From NCBI GenBank assembly GCA_945946665.1, contig CAMEWO010000001.1, positions 62,001 to 126,000 of the forward strand: a DNA stretch of 64,000 bases, in the 5' to 3' direction. Each line of letters starts with the position of its first letter. Position 1 is the first letter of the stretch. Positions 37,396-46,782 of the stretch are shown one piece after another. The stretch is from an uncultured Eubacterium sp. Lineage in GTDB: Bacteria; Bacillota; Clostridia; Lachnospirales; Lachnospiraceae. A program made the translations under genes and the position numbers. Under the pieces are notes generated by a model, which was not told the DNA's origin, ran no database searches, and worked only from the letters and a program-made list of their open reading frames with translations.

Positions 37396-37965
37396 TTACA
37401 CTATACCATTCAAGAAGTTCTCAATTATTCTTTTTCCATGCTCTGTATATATTGATTCAGGATGGAACTGAAGTCCTACAACTGGGTATTCTTTATGTTT
37501 AACCGCCATAATTTCTCCATCCTCTGTCTTAGCAATTGCTGAAAGACAGTCAGGCAGGGAGTCAGGTATAATGGCAAGTGAATGATATCTTGCCACCTTA
37601 ATATTATTTCCAACACCTGTGAATACGCTGTCACCTGTATGCTCAATCACTGACTGTTTGCCGTGAAAAATCTTTTTTGCATGAGAAACAGTTCCACCAA
37701 AAGCTTCTCCAATACACTGGTGTCCCAGACATATTCCAAGTATTGGTTTCTTTCCCGCAAAGTGTCTGATAACATCAAGACATATTCCTGCTTCCTTTGG
37801 ACTTTTTGGACCTGGGGATATAACAATTGACTCCGGATTAAGCTTTTCTACCTCTTCTATAGTTGTGCAGTCATTCCTCACAACCTTAATATCATCATTA
37901 AATATGCCTATGAACTGATACAGATTATAAGTAAATGAATCGTAATTATCAATTAGAAGTATCAT
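37396..37965 (-). CDS. trpG: Anthranilate synthase component II (glutamine amidotransferase)
   Basis: A class I amidotransferase that feeds ammonia to TrpE. The nucleophile is in ILGICLGHQCIGEAFGG near residue 79 and the His-Glu pair in GLQFHPESIYTEHG near 170. The 189-residue length means it is not fused to TrpD, unlike some TrpGD proteins. It overlaps trpE by four bases (ATGA). Confidence 0.95.
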   Translation of the reverse strand: MILLIDNYDSFTYNLYQFIGIFNDDIKVVRNDCTTIEEVEKLNPESIVISPGPKSPKEAGICLDVIRHFAGKKPILGICLGHQCIGEAFGGTVSHAKKIFHGKQSVIEHTGDSVFTGVGNNIKVARYHSLAIIPDSLPDCLSAIAKTEDGEIMAVKHKEYPVVGLQFHPESIYTEHGKRIIENFLNGIV

Positions 37966-39380
37966 AAATTCTCCTCCTCAACCAGCGTCTTTGCAAGGGC
38001 CATAACCTTATTGCAGCACTCCTTATACTCAAGTTCTGGAACTGAATCTGCCACGATTCCTGCTCCTGCCTGAAGATATACATTGTCATCTTTTTTTATC
38101 ATAGTCCGTATTGTAATACAGAAATTCATATTGCCATCAAATGACATGTATCCTGTTGCACCGCCATATAAACCACGTCTCACACTTTCCAGTTCATCGA
38201 TTATTTCCATCGCCCTTATCTTAGGAGCACCACTTAATGTACCTGCAGGAAGGAAAGACGAAACAAGATCGAATGGATGAAACTCTCCATGCTTTTTACC
38301 CTCTACCATTGACACTATATGCATTACATGGGAGTATCTCTGTATCCTCATGAAATCAGTTACTTTAACCGTTCCAATCTGGCTTATTCTTCCCATATCA
38401 TTTCTTGCAAGGTCAACAAGCATAACATGCTCTGCTCTTTCCTTTTCATCTCCAAGAAGTTCCCTTTCAAGATACAGGTCTTCTTCTGCATCCCTGCCTC
38501 TACGCCTTGTTCCTGCTATAGGGCAGGTGTAAACTCTCTGGTCAACTTGTTTTACAACCATTTCAGGTGAACTTCCAATAATCTCAAATTCACCGAAATT
38601 ATAATAATAAAGATATGGTGAAGGATTAAGTTCCCTTAATTCCTCATACAGTTCAAAACCGCTGCGGCCTGTCTTGATAGTCCATCGCTGTGAAAGCACG
38701 GTTTGGAAAATATGTCCCTCAACAATATACTCTTTGATTTTCTCAACCTTTCTTGAGTACTCCTCCAGAGTGTCCGATTTCTTAACAATTACTCCGTCAT
38801 GGACAAATCGTTTATTATCATGCTTTTCCCCTCTGTCAGCAAGAGCCTTCTTTAAAAGATCTTCCGCTTCTTTCCCTGCTCTGTCTTTTCCCAGTTCATT
38901 ATCCTCATCTATAACAACAGCTGTCATTACCTCAGCTTTATGGTCAATTGCAAGAAATCTGGTTGTAAGCATAAGCTGTATTGTCTCAATTCCAATTTCA
39001 TCAGGATTATTATCAGGAATCTTTTCTGTGTATCTTATGAAATCATATCCAAGGCTTCCAACCAGCCCTCCGTTGAACTCAAGTTCACTCTCTTCATTTG
39101 ACACATCAAATGAAGAATAAAACTCTTTCAGTGAATCCAGAGGATTACCTTCCATAACCTCTTCTCTTCCATCAGAGTATTTAATCACTAACGAATTACC
39201 CTTAGACTGGATTAATGCATCAGGCTCAACTCCCATAAATGTGTAGCTGTCATTCTCTTTATCTGTACTTTCCATGAGAAATCCGATTCTTTCTGCACCA
39301 AGGTTCTCATAGATATCCACAGCCGATTCATCTACAATACTAACTGATTTTCTGTATACCTTTAATTTCTTTTTTTCCAT
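37962..39380 (-). CDS. trpE: Anthranilate synthase component I
   Basis: Makes anthranilate from chorismate. The 472-residue protein has the chorismate-binding end [20 protein letters not shown] near residue 370 and [17 protein letters not shown] near 445. The N-terminal FLMEST motif corresponds to the LLES tryptophan-feedback site, so allosteric inhibition is probably kept. It is the first structural gene of the T-box controlled operon. Confidence 0.96.
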   Translation of the reverse strand: MEKKKLKVYRKSVSIVDESAVDIYENLGAERIGFLMESTDKENDSYTFMGVEPDALIQSKGNSLVIKYSDGREEVMEGNPLDSLKEFYSSFDVSNEESELEFNGGLVGSLGYDFIRYTEKIPDNNPDEIGIETIQLMLTTRFLAIDHKAEVMTAVVIDEDNELGKDRAGKEAEDLLKKALADRGEKHDNKRFVHDGVIVKKSDTLEEYSRKVEKIKEYIVEGHIFQTVLSQRWTIKTGRSGFELYEELRELNPSPYLYYYNFGEFEIIGSSPEMVVKQVDQRVYTCPIAGTRRRGRDAEEDLYLERELLGDEKERAEHVMLVDLARNDMGRISQIGTVKVTDFMRIQRYSHVMHIVSMVEGKKHGEFHPFDLVSSFLPAGTLSGAPKIRAMEIIDELESVRRGLYGGATGYMSFDGNMNFCITIRTMIKKDDNVYLQAGAGIVADSVPELEYKECCNKVMALAKTLVEEENL

Positions 39381-39445
39381 CAGCCTGCCATCCTTTCATA
39401 TACTGTGTTTCTTTGAAATTGAAATATAATTGTCCGAAGAATGTA

Positions 39446-39779
39446 ATAAAAAATCCCCGGCAGAAATATATCTGCCAGGGACGAATTATCGTGGTGCCAC
39501 CCTTGTTCCTGAAAAGAAAAAAAGCATACCCAAAACTGGATATGCCACCGTTTATCTTCTCAACTCATTCCGATACAATACATTCAATGTAACTATATCT
39601 TTCCCCTGTAACGTGGGGTCTACGTCGCAGACTACTTATCAAAAATGTTCATCCACGCATCTCCCAAACCCATTCCCAAAGGCTTACCATATCAGCTTCC
39701 ACCAACGCTGACTCTCTGTGATGTATCTGCCAGAGGTACTATTTTGCTCAACGACTTTTAATATTAAATTAATAATCTG
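39446..39779 (-). promoter_or_regulatory. T-box leader of the trp operon (Trp, UGG specifier)
   Basis: The T-box AAGGGTGGCACCACG lies at 39490-39504, followed by a terminator (CCCTGGCAGA pairing with TCTGCCGGGG, 39455-39480) and a T-run. Stem I has AGTA and AGAGAG and the likely specifier is TGG at 39653-39655 in GCGTGGATG, the tryptophan codon. It explains nearly all of the 450-base gap between trpE and the HAD gene. Confidence 0.93.
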
Positions 39780-39785
39780 GAACAG

Positions 39786-39814
39786 ATTATACTATCATGA
39801 TTATTATATGTCAA
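39786..39814 (-). promoter_or_regulatory. Consensus sigma-A promoter of the trp operon
   Basis: TTGACA (39809-39814), 17 bases, TATAAT (39786-39791): both hexamers are perfect, as expected for a strong promoter controlled downstream by attenuation. Confidence 0.88.
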
Positions 39815-39831
39815 CAAAAAGTTAAATGATA

Positions 39832-40464
39832 CTATAAAACATCCGTAAGTTCACTTATTGTATTAATTGAATAATCATATTTATCAACTGTACCAAAGCC
39901 ATACGCTGCAAATATGAATGGAATTCCCGCATCAGCCGCCGACTTTGCGTCTCCTATAGTATCGCCAACATACACAGGATTTTTAAGATTATTTCTTGCA
40001 ATAAGTATTCTGTTGCTTTCACCTTTAGTTGCCCTGGTTCTTCCCCAGCACTCTGTATCCTCAAAATATGAAGACAGGTTATGGGCATGAAGGAATGCCT
40101 CAATGTATCCACTCTGGCAGTTGCTGACTATAAACAGCCTGTAGCTTTTCTTAAGTTCTCTAAGAGTATCCTCAAGTCCTGGATAAAGAGTTCCTCCGTG
40201 AATAGACAGATATTCATTCTCATAGCTGCACATTTCATCCATAAGGGAATTTCTCTTATCTTCGGTCTCATCAGGAAAAAGCTTTGCTGCAATATCATAC
40301 ATAACAAGTCCCATACACTGTCTCAATTCAGAGAATTCCAGTTTGCCCCTGCTGATTTCAGGATGCTTTGAAAGAATTACATTCCATGCATTCATTATCT
40401 GTTCTGTGGCATTCCACAATGTTCCATCAAGGTCAAATATTATTCCGTCATATTTTACTGCCAT
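39832..40464 (-). CDS. HAD hydrolase, phosphoglycolate-phosphatase-like
   Basis: A 210-residue HAD phosphatase with IIFDLDGTLWNATEQI at the N-terminus, LFIVSNCQSGYIEAF near residue 108, and PVYVGDTIGDAKSAADAG near 165. It is the last gene of the sugar-transporter cluster, 31 bases after the TPR gene. Substrate unknown. Confidence 0.86.
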   Translation of the reverse strand: MAVKYDGIIFDLDGTLWNATEQIMNAWNVILSKHPEISRGKLEFSELRQCMGLVMYDIAAKLFPDETEDKRNSLMDEMCSYENEYLSIHGGTLYPGLEDTLRELKKSYRLFIVSNCQSGYIEAFLHAHNLSSYFEDTECWGRTRATKGESNRILIARNNLKNPVYVGDTIGDAKSAADAGIPFIFAAYGFGTVDKYDYSINTISELTDVL

Positions 40465-40495
40465 ATCTGTCTTTCCCTTTCAAATCTCTTACTTC

Positions 40496-41401
40496 CTATT
40501 CTTCCCCGGATGATGTATTCTCCTGGTTAACAGCTTTCTCCAGCTCGTCTAATACAGGTTCCAGTTCCTTTTCTCTTGTTATGTCATACACAATGGCAAA
40601 ACAGTCTCTGGCAAGTGTATATTCTTTATCTTCCATCATCAGTTCACCAACCCTGTAAATCACTCCAATAGTGTCTGATGATGGTCCCGGCTCAATTCCT
40701 TCCTGATTGAATATATCCTGCATTTCGGCTATGGACAGGTCAGGTGTTTTATCATGAAGTGCTTCTTCAAGGAATTTCAGTTCATTGTCTGCATTTTCAG
40801 TCTTGTAATAAATGTTACTGTATATATAACATGCCCTTGCCACCTCCGGTTTATATTTGGAGGTATAATAAAATCCCATATTTCTGTAATATCTTGCCAT
40901 AGTTGCCCTTGTACAGCAATATCTGTATGCCTGCTTTGTCACAATAAAATATCTGTCAAGCATATTCAGATTTCTGTAACATTCTCCCAGTCCAAGAATT
41001 GCATCCAAATCTACAGGATTCCAGCATATTGCCTTTTTAAAGCTTTCTGCTCCCTCTTTAAATCTTCCAAGACGGATGCAGAGATCTCCGTGGGTTCTGT
41101 AATATTCTCCTATTGGAATATTTGTCACATTAACATTCCAGTCAGGCTTATAATAATATGCATATATATAATATTCCATCACATGATTAATGCTTATTGC
41201 AGGAGCTTTATCCCCTGATGTCGAGGTTATATTCCCTCTTGCGTCCACTTCGCCTGCTGTGCTTACATCCATCTGGGATTCCAAATCATTAAGAAGCTGT
41301 GCCAGCATGTCTGCCGCTTTTTTCTCTTCACCATTCTCAAACTCATGTCTGAATTCTTCAAAGAACTGGTTTAATTCATCTATATTATTAACATCAATCA
41401 T
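40496..41401 (-). CDS. Tetratricopeptide-repeat protein
   Basis: A 301-residue soluble protein made of helical TPR-like repeats: GRFKEGAESFKKAICWNPVD (about residue 125), then MGFYYTSKYKPEVARACYIY (about 175), and YTLARDCFAIVYDITRE near the end. TPR domains mediate protein contacts. The start is the ATG giving MIDVNNIDEL, which overlaps the stop of the upstream GH13-like gene by eight bases. The partner is unknown, but the coupling suggests the GH13-like protein. Confidence 0.8.
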   Translation of the reverse strand: MIDVNNIDELNQFFEEFRHEFENGEEKKAADMLAQLLNDLESQMDVSTAGEVDARGNITSTSGDKAPAISINHVMEYYIYAYYYKPDWNVNVTNIPIGEYYRTHGDLCIRLGRFKEGAESFKKAICWNPVDLDAILGLGECYRNLNMLDRYFIVTKQAYRYCCTRATMARYYRNMGFYYTSKYKPEVARACYIYSNIYYKTENADNELKFLEEALHDKTPDLSIAEMQDIFNQEGIEPGPSSDTIGVIYRVGELMMEDKEYTLARDCFAIVYDITREKELEPVLDELEKAVNQENTSSGEE

Positions 41402-43265
41402 TCTTTTTCTTTCCCTTTCTCTTAGGCTTTTCATGCATTTCCTGTTTTTCCGGAACAATTCTTGCCCTGAGAACAACTGCAGTTCTTGCAGGCATATGAA
41501 GATATCTGTCTTCAACTGTAATCTGGTCAGTACCTGAAGATATCCTTACCTCCCATACTGCTTTCTCAGGCAGATTTGGAAGAGCCAGACTATGTTCCTC
41601 AAAATGCATGTTATATCCAATATATATCAGTTCATATCCCTCATCATGTGGCAATCCGTCATATCTGGTGCAGAACATTATTCCCACATGCCTGTTATAA
41701 TTTTCCATTCCCTGATACCATGCACTGTTTCCATGATATGATATGTCAGGATATCCGCAGGATAAAGAATCAGAGGCATACAGCTGTTTTTCCATATGGA
41801 GAATCTTATGACACTGCCTGTATCTTATAAGCTTCTTAACAAATTTAGTCATATCAGCAGCCTGTGGTGATGCCTTCCAGTTTAGCCATGTAGTTTCACC
41901 ATCTATACAGTAAGGATTGTTATTACCTCCCTGGGAATTCAAGAATTCGTCTCCTGCAAGAATCAAAGGAGTTCCTGCTGAAAACAGCAGCATTATAAAT
42001 GCATTCTTCATCTGACGCTGCCTTAGTTCTATTACTTTTGTCTTTCTGGACTTCCCTTCCACTCCACAATTCCAGCTGTAATTGAAATTCTCACCATCCT
42101 GGTTATTCTCGCCATTCTGCTGGTTATGTTTCCTGTCAAAGCTTACCAGGTCCATCATGGTAAATCCATTATGGTTTGTAATGTAATTAATATCAGCACT
42201 GTTTATGGAATTCCTTCTGGACAGTCTGACAAACTGTTCCAGCTGGTTCTCATCTCCTTTAAGGAACTTTCGTGCCACATCTGCAAACCCATTGTTATAA
42301 CTTGCCATATTCTTAACAGTTTTTCTGGCTTTATCCCAGTAAACTGTAATTATCTTCGTTCTGGAAAGCACAGGGTCATCAAAAAGCATCTGCAGGGCAG
42401 TTTCTGGCCCATAATAATGAATTCCGTCAATATGATACTCTGTCACCCAGAATCTGGCACAATCCAGAATTATATCCGGGGTTTCCCTGTCAAAATACAT
42501 CTCCATAACCACTTCAATTCCATTGGCATGAAGAAGCTTAATAAGTGACTTGAATTCAAATGTATAATCCTGTCTTGAGTCAGCTATGGAAGTAAATGAT
42601 GATTTTGGTGCAAAGTGAAATCCGCTGCAGTATCCCCAATAGTTCATAGGCATTTTAACAGGATGTGAATTGTATATATTATCCCTGTTCTCTACATGAA
42701 GCTGGGAAAACTTCCATGATTCATCATATTCATAACATGGCATCAGTTCAATTGTAGTTATCCCAAGGCTTTTCAGGTAATCCAGTTTCTCTGCAATCCC
42801 CCTGAATGTGCCTTTATGCTTCACTCCTGATGTCCTGCTTTTTGTGAAACCTCTGACATGCAGCTTGTAGAATATACAATCTTCATAAGGAATGTGTAAC
42901 GGCTTGTCATCACCCCAGTCAAATCTGTCCAATACTATACGGCTTTGATGAACATTTTCCTGTTCAATCCCAAATGCACTGCAGTTTGTAATGGTCTTTG
43001 AGTAAGGGTCAATCCTTCTTTCACCTTCCACCTCATATGAATAATAATGTCTGTCTAATGATACACCGCCAAGAGTTACAGCAAAGACATCTCCTGTTTT
43101 ATAGGATTCATCCAGCTCTACCCTGTATATTTCCACGCCTTTTCCATCTGATATTATAAGGGAAGCCTGTGGACTTGTACATTCATAAGCAAAATTGTAC
43201 ATCCTGCCATTCTTTGTTGCTCCCCTCTGTAAAGGATTTCCTTTAGTAATAATTAATTCTGCCAT
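41394..43265 (-). CDS. GlgX-like GH13 homologue with catalytic residues lost (pseudoenzyme)
   Basis: A 623-residue protein with the layout of glycogen debranching enzymes: an N-terminal CBM48-like domain, a GH13 barrel, and the conserved LILAGDEFLNSQGGNNNPYC stretch near residue 430. The catalytic regions are changed: region I is EVVMEMYFDRET, not DVVYNH; region II is YHIDGIHYYGPE near residue 280, not DGFRFDLA; region III is KIITVYWD, not GEPWD; region IV is NYITNHNGFT, not NYVTCHDGFT. Nucleophile, acid and stabiliser are thus all absent while the frame is intact. I start at MAELIITKGN, preceded by GAGAGG. A glycan-binding or regulatory role is inferred. Confidence 0.85.
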   Translation of the reverse strand: MAELIITKGNPLQRGATKNGRMYNFAYECTSPQASLIISDGKGVEIYRVELDESYKTGDVFAVTLGGVSLDRHYYSYEVEGERRIDPYSKTITNCSAFGIEQENVHQSRIVLDRFDWGDDKPLHIPYEDCIFYKLHVRGFTKSRTSGVKHKGTFRGIAEKLDYLKSLGITTIELMPCYEYDESWKFSQLHVENRDNIYNSHPVKMPMNYWGYCSGFHFAPKSSFTSIADSRQDYTFEFKSLIKLLHANGIEVVMEMYFDRETPDIILDCARFWVTEYHIDGIHYYGPETALQMLFDDPVLSRTKIITVYWDKARKTVKNMASYNNGFADVARKFLKGDENQLEQFVRLSRRNSINSADINYITNHNGFTMMDLVSFDRKHNQQNGENNQDGENFNYSWNCGVEGKSRKTKVIELRQRQMKNAFIMLLFSAGTPLILAGDEFLNSQGGNNNPYCIDGETTWLNWKASPQAADMTKFVKKLIRYRQCHKILHMEKQLYASDSLSCGYPDISYHGNSAWYQGMENYNRHVGIMFCTRYDGLPHDEGYELIYIGYNMHFEEHSLALPNLPEKAVWEVRISSGTDQITVEDRYLHMPARTAVVLRARIVPEKQEMHEKPKRKGKKKND

Positions 43266-43293
43266 ATTCCCTCTCGTTTCCAATTTCAAACAT

Positions 43294-44715
43294 TTATTTT
43301 GAATACATGGATTGCACTGTATTCTTGTCAAGTCTATAAAATTTCATAATAATAATTGTAACAAGCCATCCTGCAATAGGTATGACGCAGTAGAAAAACA
43401 CTGTCATGAACTTAAGCTGCGGTGTAAGAGCATCTCCTACCTGTGGAAAGACTTTGGAATAACCTGCAAATGATAATGCAATTCCAACAAAACCTGTTCC
43501 AAAGGCAGAAAAGGATTTATCAATAAATGAGAACAGCGCTCCCATAAGTCCCGGTACGAAATGTCCGCTGATTGTATATTCATAATCTGTACAATCTGCA
43601 ATCATTGGCACAACCATGTTATTAGTAATGGACTTAAATCCATTAAGCAGTGTAAAGGTAAGAAAAAACGCTATAGTAATAAAATTAATATGATAAATAC
43701 TCACCTTTGTCAAATCTGTAAATATCATCATAAACATTAACACTGACTGGGAAAATATACATCCCCAGGTTGCAGCTATCATAGCCTTTTTCTGACCATA
43801 CTTTTTAGCATAAGTTATGCCTAAGAATATTATACCCAGATTAGGAATCCCTACAATTATTCCAATTATACCGGCCAGTGGATAATTATTCATAAGAATT
43901 CCATAAAACATTACAATAACTGTGGCATTACCATAAACCATTGCTGCAAATTTGTTAGAGGCTGCCGCAATAACAAGCATACGGATAGGTTTGTTGTGCT
44001 TAAGTATTGCCCCGTAATCCCTGAAGTGTATTCTCTCTTCCCTGTCACCGGAAATGTTGAAGAATTCCGGTCTGTCCTTCTGCCATATACCAACTACAGC
44101 CAGGCATGTACATATTCCTGAAATAATCACCACTGTAATGACAAATTCTTTAAAAAGTGAAACTGAATTGAAATTGCCATATTTACCAATAAGATATACT
44201 GACACGTAGAATGCTGTGAACCCGTGAGCCAGCATTATAAATGTAGAATCAAAAAAGGTAATCATGGGACGCTGCTTTGCATCATTGGTAATAACTGACT
44301 GTCCTGACTTTACCACTGCTGTCTGGAAAGTATACCCTATAATGTAAAGTGAATATATGCCGATAAAATATGGCACTCTAATCCACCCTGATACAAGATG
44401 TGTTGTAAAATATAACAGCAGCGAACTTACAGCAAGTATTATGTACCCCATTATCATAAATGGCCTGAATTTCCCAAATCTTCCATTAGTTCTGTCGATA
44501 ACATATCCTATAACCGGGTCTGTTATTCCGTCAAACACTCTCATTCCTGTGAGAATAAATGATATCAGAACTACTCCCAATCCAGCAATACCATTGGCAT
44601 AATATGATACATATCCCATCATTGCAAGATACAGATTGGTAGATGTATTATTTAACGAGAAAAAAGCTATCTGCCACAGATGTGCTTTATTTTCTGAAAT
44701 TGTATTATTCATCAT
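43294..44715 (-). CDS. GPH-family (MelB-like) sugar:cation symporter
   Basis: A 473-residue membrane transporter with about 12 hydrophobic segments. The cation-binding and loop signature DGITDPVIGYVIDRTNGRFG near residue 62 and the following KFRPFMIMGY identify the glycoside-pentoside-hexuronide family. It probably imports a glycoside or uronide with H+ or Na+. It is the first gene of a four-gene cluster with the GH13 homologue, TPR protein and HAD phosphatase. A LacI-type operator candidate lies upstream. The substrate is unknown. Confidence 0.88.
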   Translation of the reverse strand: MMNNTISENKAHLWQIAFFSLNNTSTNLYLAMMGYVSYYANGIAGLGVVLISFILTGMRVFDGITDPVIGYVIDRTNGRFGKFRPFMIMGYIILAVSSLLLYFTTHLVSGWIRVPYFIGIYSLYIIGYTFQTAVVKSGQSVITNDAKQRPMITFFDSTFIMLAHGFTAFYVSVYLIGKYGNFNSVSLFKEFVITVVIISGICTCLAVVGIWQKDRPEFFNISGDREERIHFRDYGAILKHNKPIRMLVIAAASNKFAAMVYGNATVIVMFYGILMNNYPLAGIIGIIVGIPNLGIIFLGITYAKKYGQKKAMIAATWGCIFSQSVLMFMMIFTDLTKVSIYHINFITIAFFLTFTLLNGFKSITNNMVVPMIADCTDYEYTISGHFVPGLMGALFSFIDKSFSAFGTGFVGIALSFAGYSKVFPQVGDALTPQLKFMTVFFYCVIPIAGWLVTIIIMKFYRLDKNTVQSMYSK

Positions 44716-44738
44716 TGTTTCCCCAATATGTTGAAAGC

Positions 44739-44754
44739 TGTTGAGCGCTCCATA
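44739..44754. promoter_or_regulatory. Candidate LacI-family operator upstream of the GPH transporter
   Basis: TGTTGAGCGCTCCATA has a GAGCGCTC palindromic core with a CG centre, the shape typical of LacI-family sites. It lies 24 bases ahead of the start codon, after an AT-rich region with TATAAT boxes. No LacI-type gene is in the window. Confidence 0.4.
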
Positions 44755-44900
44755 AAGTTTAATTATAATTATAGCATTTTAATCAACAGTTACATATAAA
44801 TTATACATATAACCTTTAATTTTTCCTAGTATTTTTTGCATATTTTTCTATTTTTTTAGTAATCAATATGTTTATTTAGTATTATTTTCGATTTATATCA

Positions 44901-44968
44901 TCTAAAAACCCAGTAAATAAGCAAAATACGTTTTCTTCATTTTCGTATTATGCTTATTTACTGGGTTT
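44901..44968 (-). terminator. Strong terminator of the radical-SAM gene
   Basis: Two 25-base arms, 44906-44930 and 44944-44968, pair at 24 of 25 positions around a 13-base loop, followed by TTTTT on the minus strand. The stem begins inside the stop codon of the upstream gene. Confidence 0.85.
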
Positions 44969-45848
44969 AAACACCTTCTCCATCAAATTCAGGAATAAAA
45001 CTGCTCTCTGCAGCACTTCCTTCCTGAACAAATCCATTTGTCACACCAAGGTCAATGGCATACCCCACTACACTGTCATACTCTCTTGCTGTCACCCGCC
45101 TGTTTATCTCCGGGAAGGATTCCACCTGTGGCAGTGGTGTATATTGATTCATAATGCTTATATATATGTCATCCCCGTATGTGTCATAGAGGTATTTTAT
45201 CACATTTTTTGAATCAGCAACACATCCTGGAAGAATTAAATGACGCACTATAATGCCTGACTTCATCATTCCATTATTGTCAAATACGCAGTGGGGCACT
45301 TGTCTATGCATCTCCTCCAAAGCCTTTGATGCAACATTAAAATAATCAGAAGCATTGGAATATCTGAAGCTATGATTACTGTCAATGTATTTGAAATCAG
45401 GAAGATATATATCTACCAGACCATCAAGCATCTTAAGTGTGTCTGTTTTTTCATAGGAGCTGGTGTTGTATACCACAGGTATGTCCAGTCCCATATTTTT
45501 TGCCTTTTCAAGAGCGGTCACTATCTGCTTTACATAATGGGAAGGAGTTACAAGGTTAATATTATTAGCTTTCTTTTCTTTTAGCTCAAAGAAAATCTCT
45601 ACAAGCCTGTCTATGCTTATTTCCTTCCCGGCTTTTCCAGCTGCAATATTATAATTCTGGCAGAACACACATCTTAGATTACATCCTGAAAAAAACACTG
45701 TGCCGGAGCCTTCTTCTCCTGATATACATGGCTCCTCCCACATATGCAGTGCCGCCCTTGCCACCACAAGCCTGTCTGGCATATGACAGTATCCTTTATC
45801 TGATTTTCTATCCACATTACAGTTTCTTGGACATATGTTGCACTTCAT
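44967..45848 (-). CDS. Radical SAM protein, pyruvate-formate-lyase-activase-like
   Basis: A 293-residue radical SAM enzyme with the 4Fe-4S motif in GCNLRCVFCQNY near residue 57. An N-terminal four-cysteine segment (CNICPRNCNVDRK, then GYCH) may bind a second metal centre. The layout matches a class of PflA-like proteins annotated as putative PFL activases, but the substrate of this branch is not known. Monocistronic, with a strong terminator whose stem overlaps the stop codon. Confidence 0.85.
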   Translation of the reverse strand: MKCNICPRNCNVDRKSDKGYCHMPDRLVVARAALHMWEEPCISGEEGSGTVFFSGCNLRCVFCQNYNIAAGKAGKEISIDRLVEIFFELKEKKANNINLVTPSHYVKQIVTALEKAKNMGLDIPVVYNTSSYEKTDTLKMLDGLVDIYLPDFKYIDSNHSFRYSNASDYFNVASKALEEMHRQVPHCVFDNNGMMKSGIIVRHLILPGCVADSKNVIKYLYDTYGDDIYISIMNQYTPLPQVESFPEINRRVTAREYDSVVGYAIDLGVTNGFVQEGSAAESSFIPEFDGEGV

Positions 45849-45891
45849 GAATTTATCTCTTTTCGTTTTTTAAATCCTATTCTTTTTTGCT

Positions 45892-46569
45892 TTACATTGT
45901 ACTCTTCTTTAGCTGAATCATTTCTCTTAACTTATGAAGCGCCTTGTTAATTCCTCCCACTTCATTTACAAGTCCAGCTTCAACTGCCTCTTTTCCCACA
46001 AGAATTGTACCTAAATCCTTAGTTAAGACTCCTGCCTTAATCATCATTTTTTCAAGAGTTCCAGTCTCAATATCGGCATGACTGCATATGAAATTAACTA
46101 TTCTGTCCTGTATCATCTTAAAGTAATCAAATGTCTGGGGAGCCCCTATAATAGTTCCGTTCATTCTAACAGGATGTACAATCATTGTTGCTGTGGGTGC
46201 AATAAATGAATAATCAGCACTTACTGTCAACGGAACTCCTATACTGTGGGCATCTCCAAGAACCAGCGATACTGTAGGAGTGTCCATGGAAGCAATCATC
46301 TCTGCCAGTGCAAGCCCTGCACTTACATCTCCTCCTACTGTGTTTATCAGCAAAAGCACTCCCTCAATCTCTCTGTTATCTTCGATAGCTGCCAGCTGTG
46401 GAAGGATATGTTCATACTTGGTACTCTTTGATGTGTTAGGAAGAACATCATGTCCTTCGATTTCACCAATAATAGTCATCAGCTGTATTTTTCCCTGTTC
46501 TTTTCCATTGCCAAGCACAACCTGTCCATAATCTTCGATTGTGCTGTTCTTATCCTTATCTGTCAACAT
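45892..46569 (-). CDS. tepA: TepA-like ClpP-family serine protease
   Basis: A 225-residue ClpP/crotonase-fold protease. GVLLLINTVGGDVSAGLALA near residue 90 is the oligomer-interface strand, the nucleophile lies in LGDAHSIGVPLTVSAD near 125 and the His in MIVHPVRMNG near 150. B. subtilis TepA of this family was linked to protein export and degradation of small acid-soluble proteins. I start at MLTDKDKNSTI because AAGGAG is seven bases upstream; the longer frame would enter the preceding inverted repeat. Confidence 0.85.
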   Translation of the reverse strand: MLTDKDKNSTIEDYGQVVLGNGKEQGKIQLMTIIGEIEGHDVLPNTSKSTKYEHILPQLAAIEDNREIEGVLLLINTVGGDVSAGLALAEMIASMDTPTVSLVLGDAHSIGVPLTVSADYSFIAPTATMIVHPVRMNGTIIGAPQTFDYFKMIQDRIVNFICSHADIETGTLEKMMIKAGVLTKDLGTILVGKEAVEAGLVNEVGGINKALHKLREMIQLKKSTM

Positions 46570-46598
46570 ACATGTTCTCCTTATCAGAATCTTTTCCA

Positions 46599-46760
46599 GT
46601 ACATCGTTTCGTAAATAACTGGACCAATAACGCAGAATATTTTCTCGAGTGTACATAACAAAAAACGTAGGCGTAGCGGGCTACGTCGAGGCTTTTTGTC
46701 ATGTGCAATCGAGAAAATATGCAAGTTATTTGGCGTAGTTATTTAGAAATCGATGTACTA
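46599..46760. repeat. Long imperfect inverted repeat, possible MITE or structured RNA
   Basis: Arms 46599-46676 and 46681-46760 pair over almost the whole length around a four-base loop CGGG. Strongly matching blocks are AGTACATCG with CGATGTACT at the ends, TAAATAACT with AGTTATTTA, ATATTTTCTCGA with TCGAGAAAATAT (12 of 12), ACAAAAAAC with GCTTTTTGT and the GGCGTAG/CTACGTC tip. It fills most of the gap between the Mrr-like gene and tepA. No protein frame runs through it and no clear target-site duplication is seen. Confidence 0.85.
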
Positions 46761-46782
46761 GTGTAGTATTGACAGGATGTAC

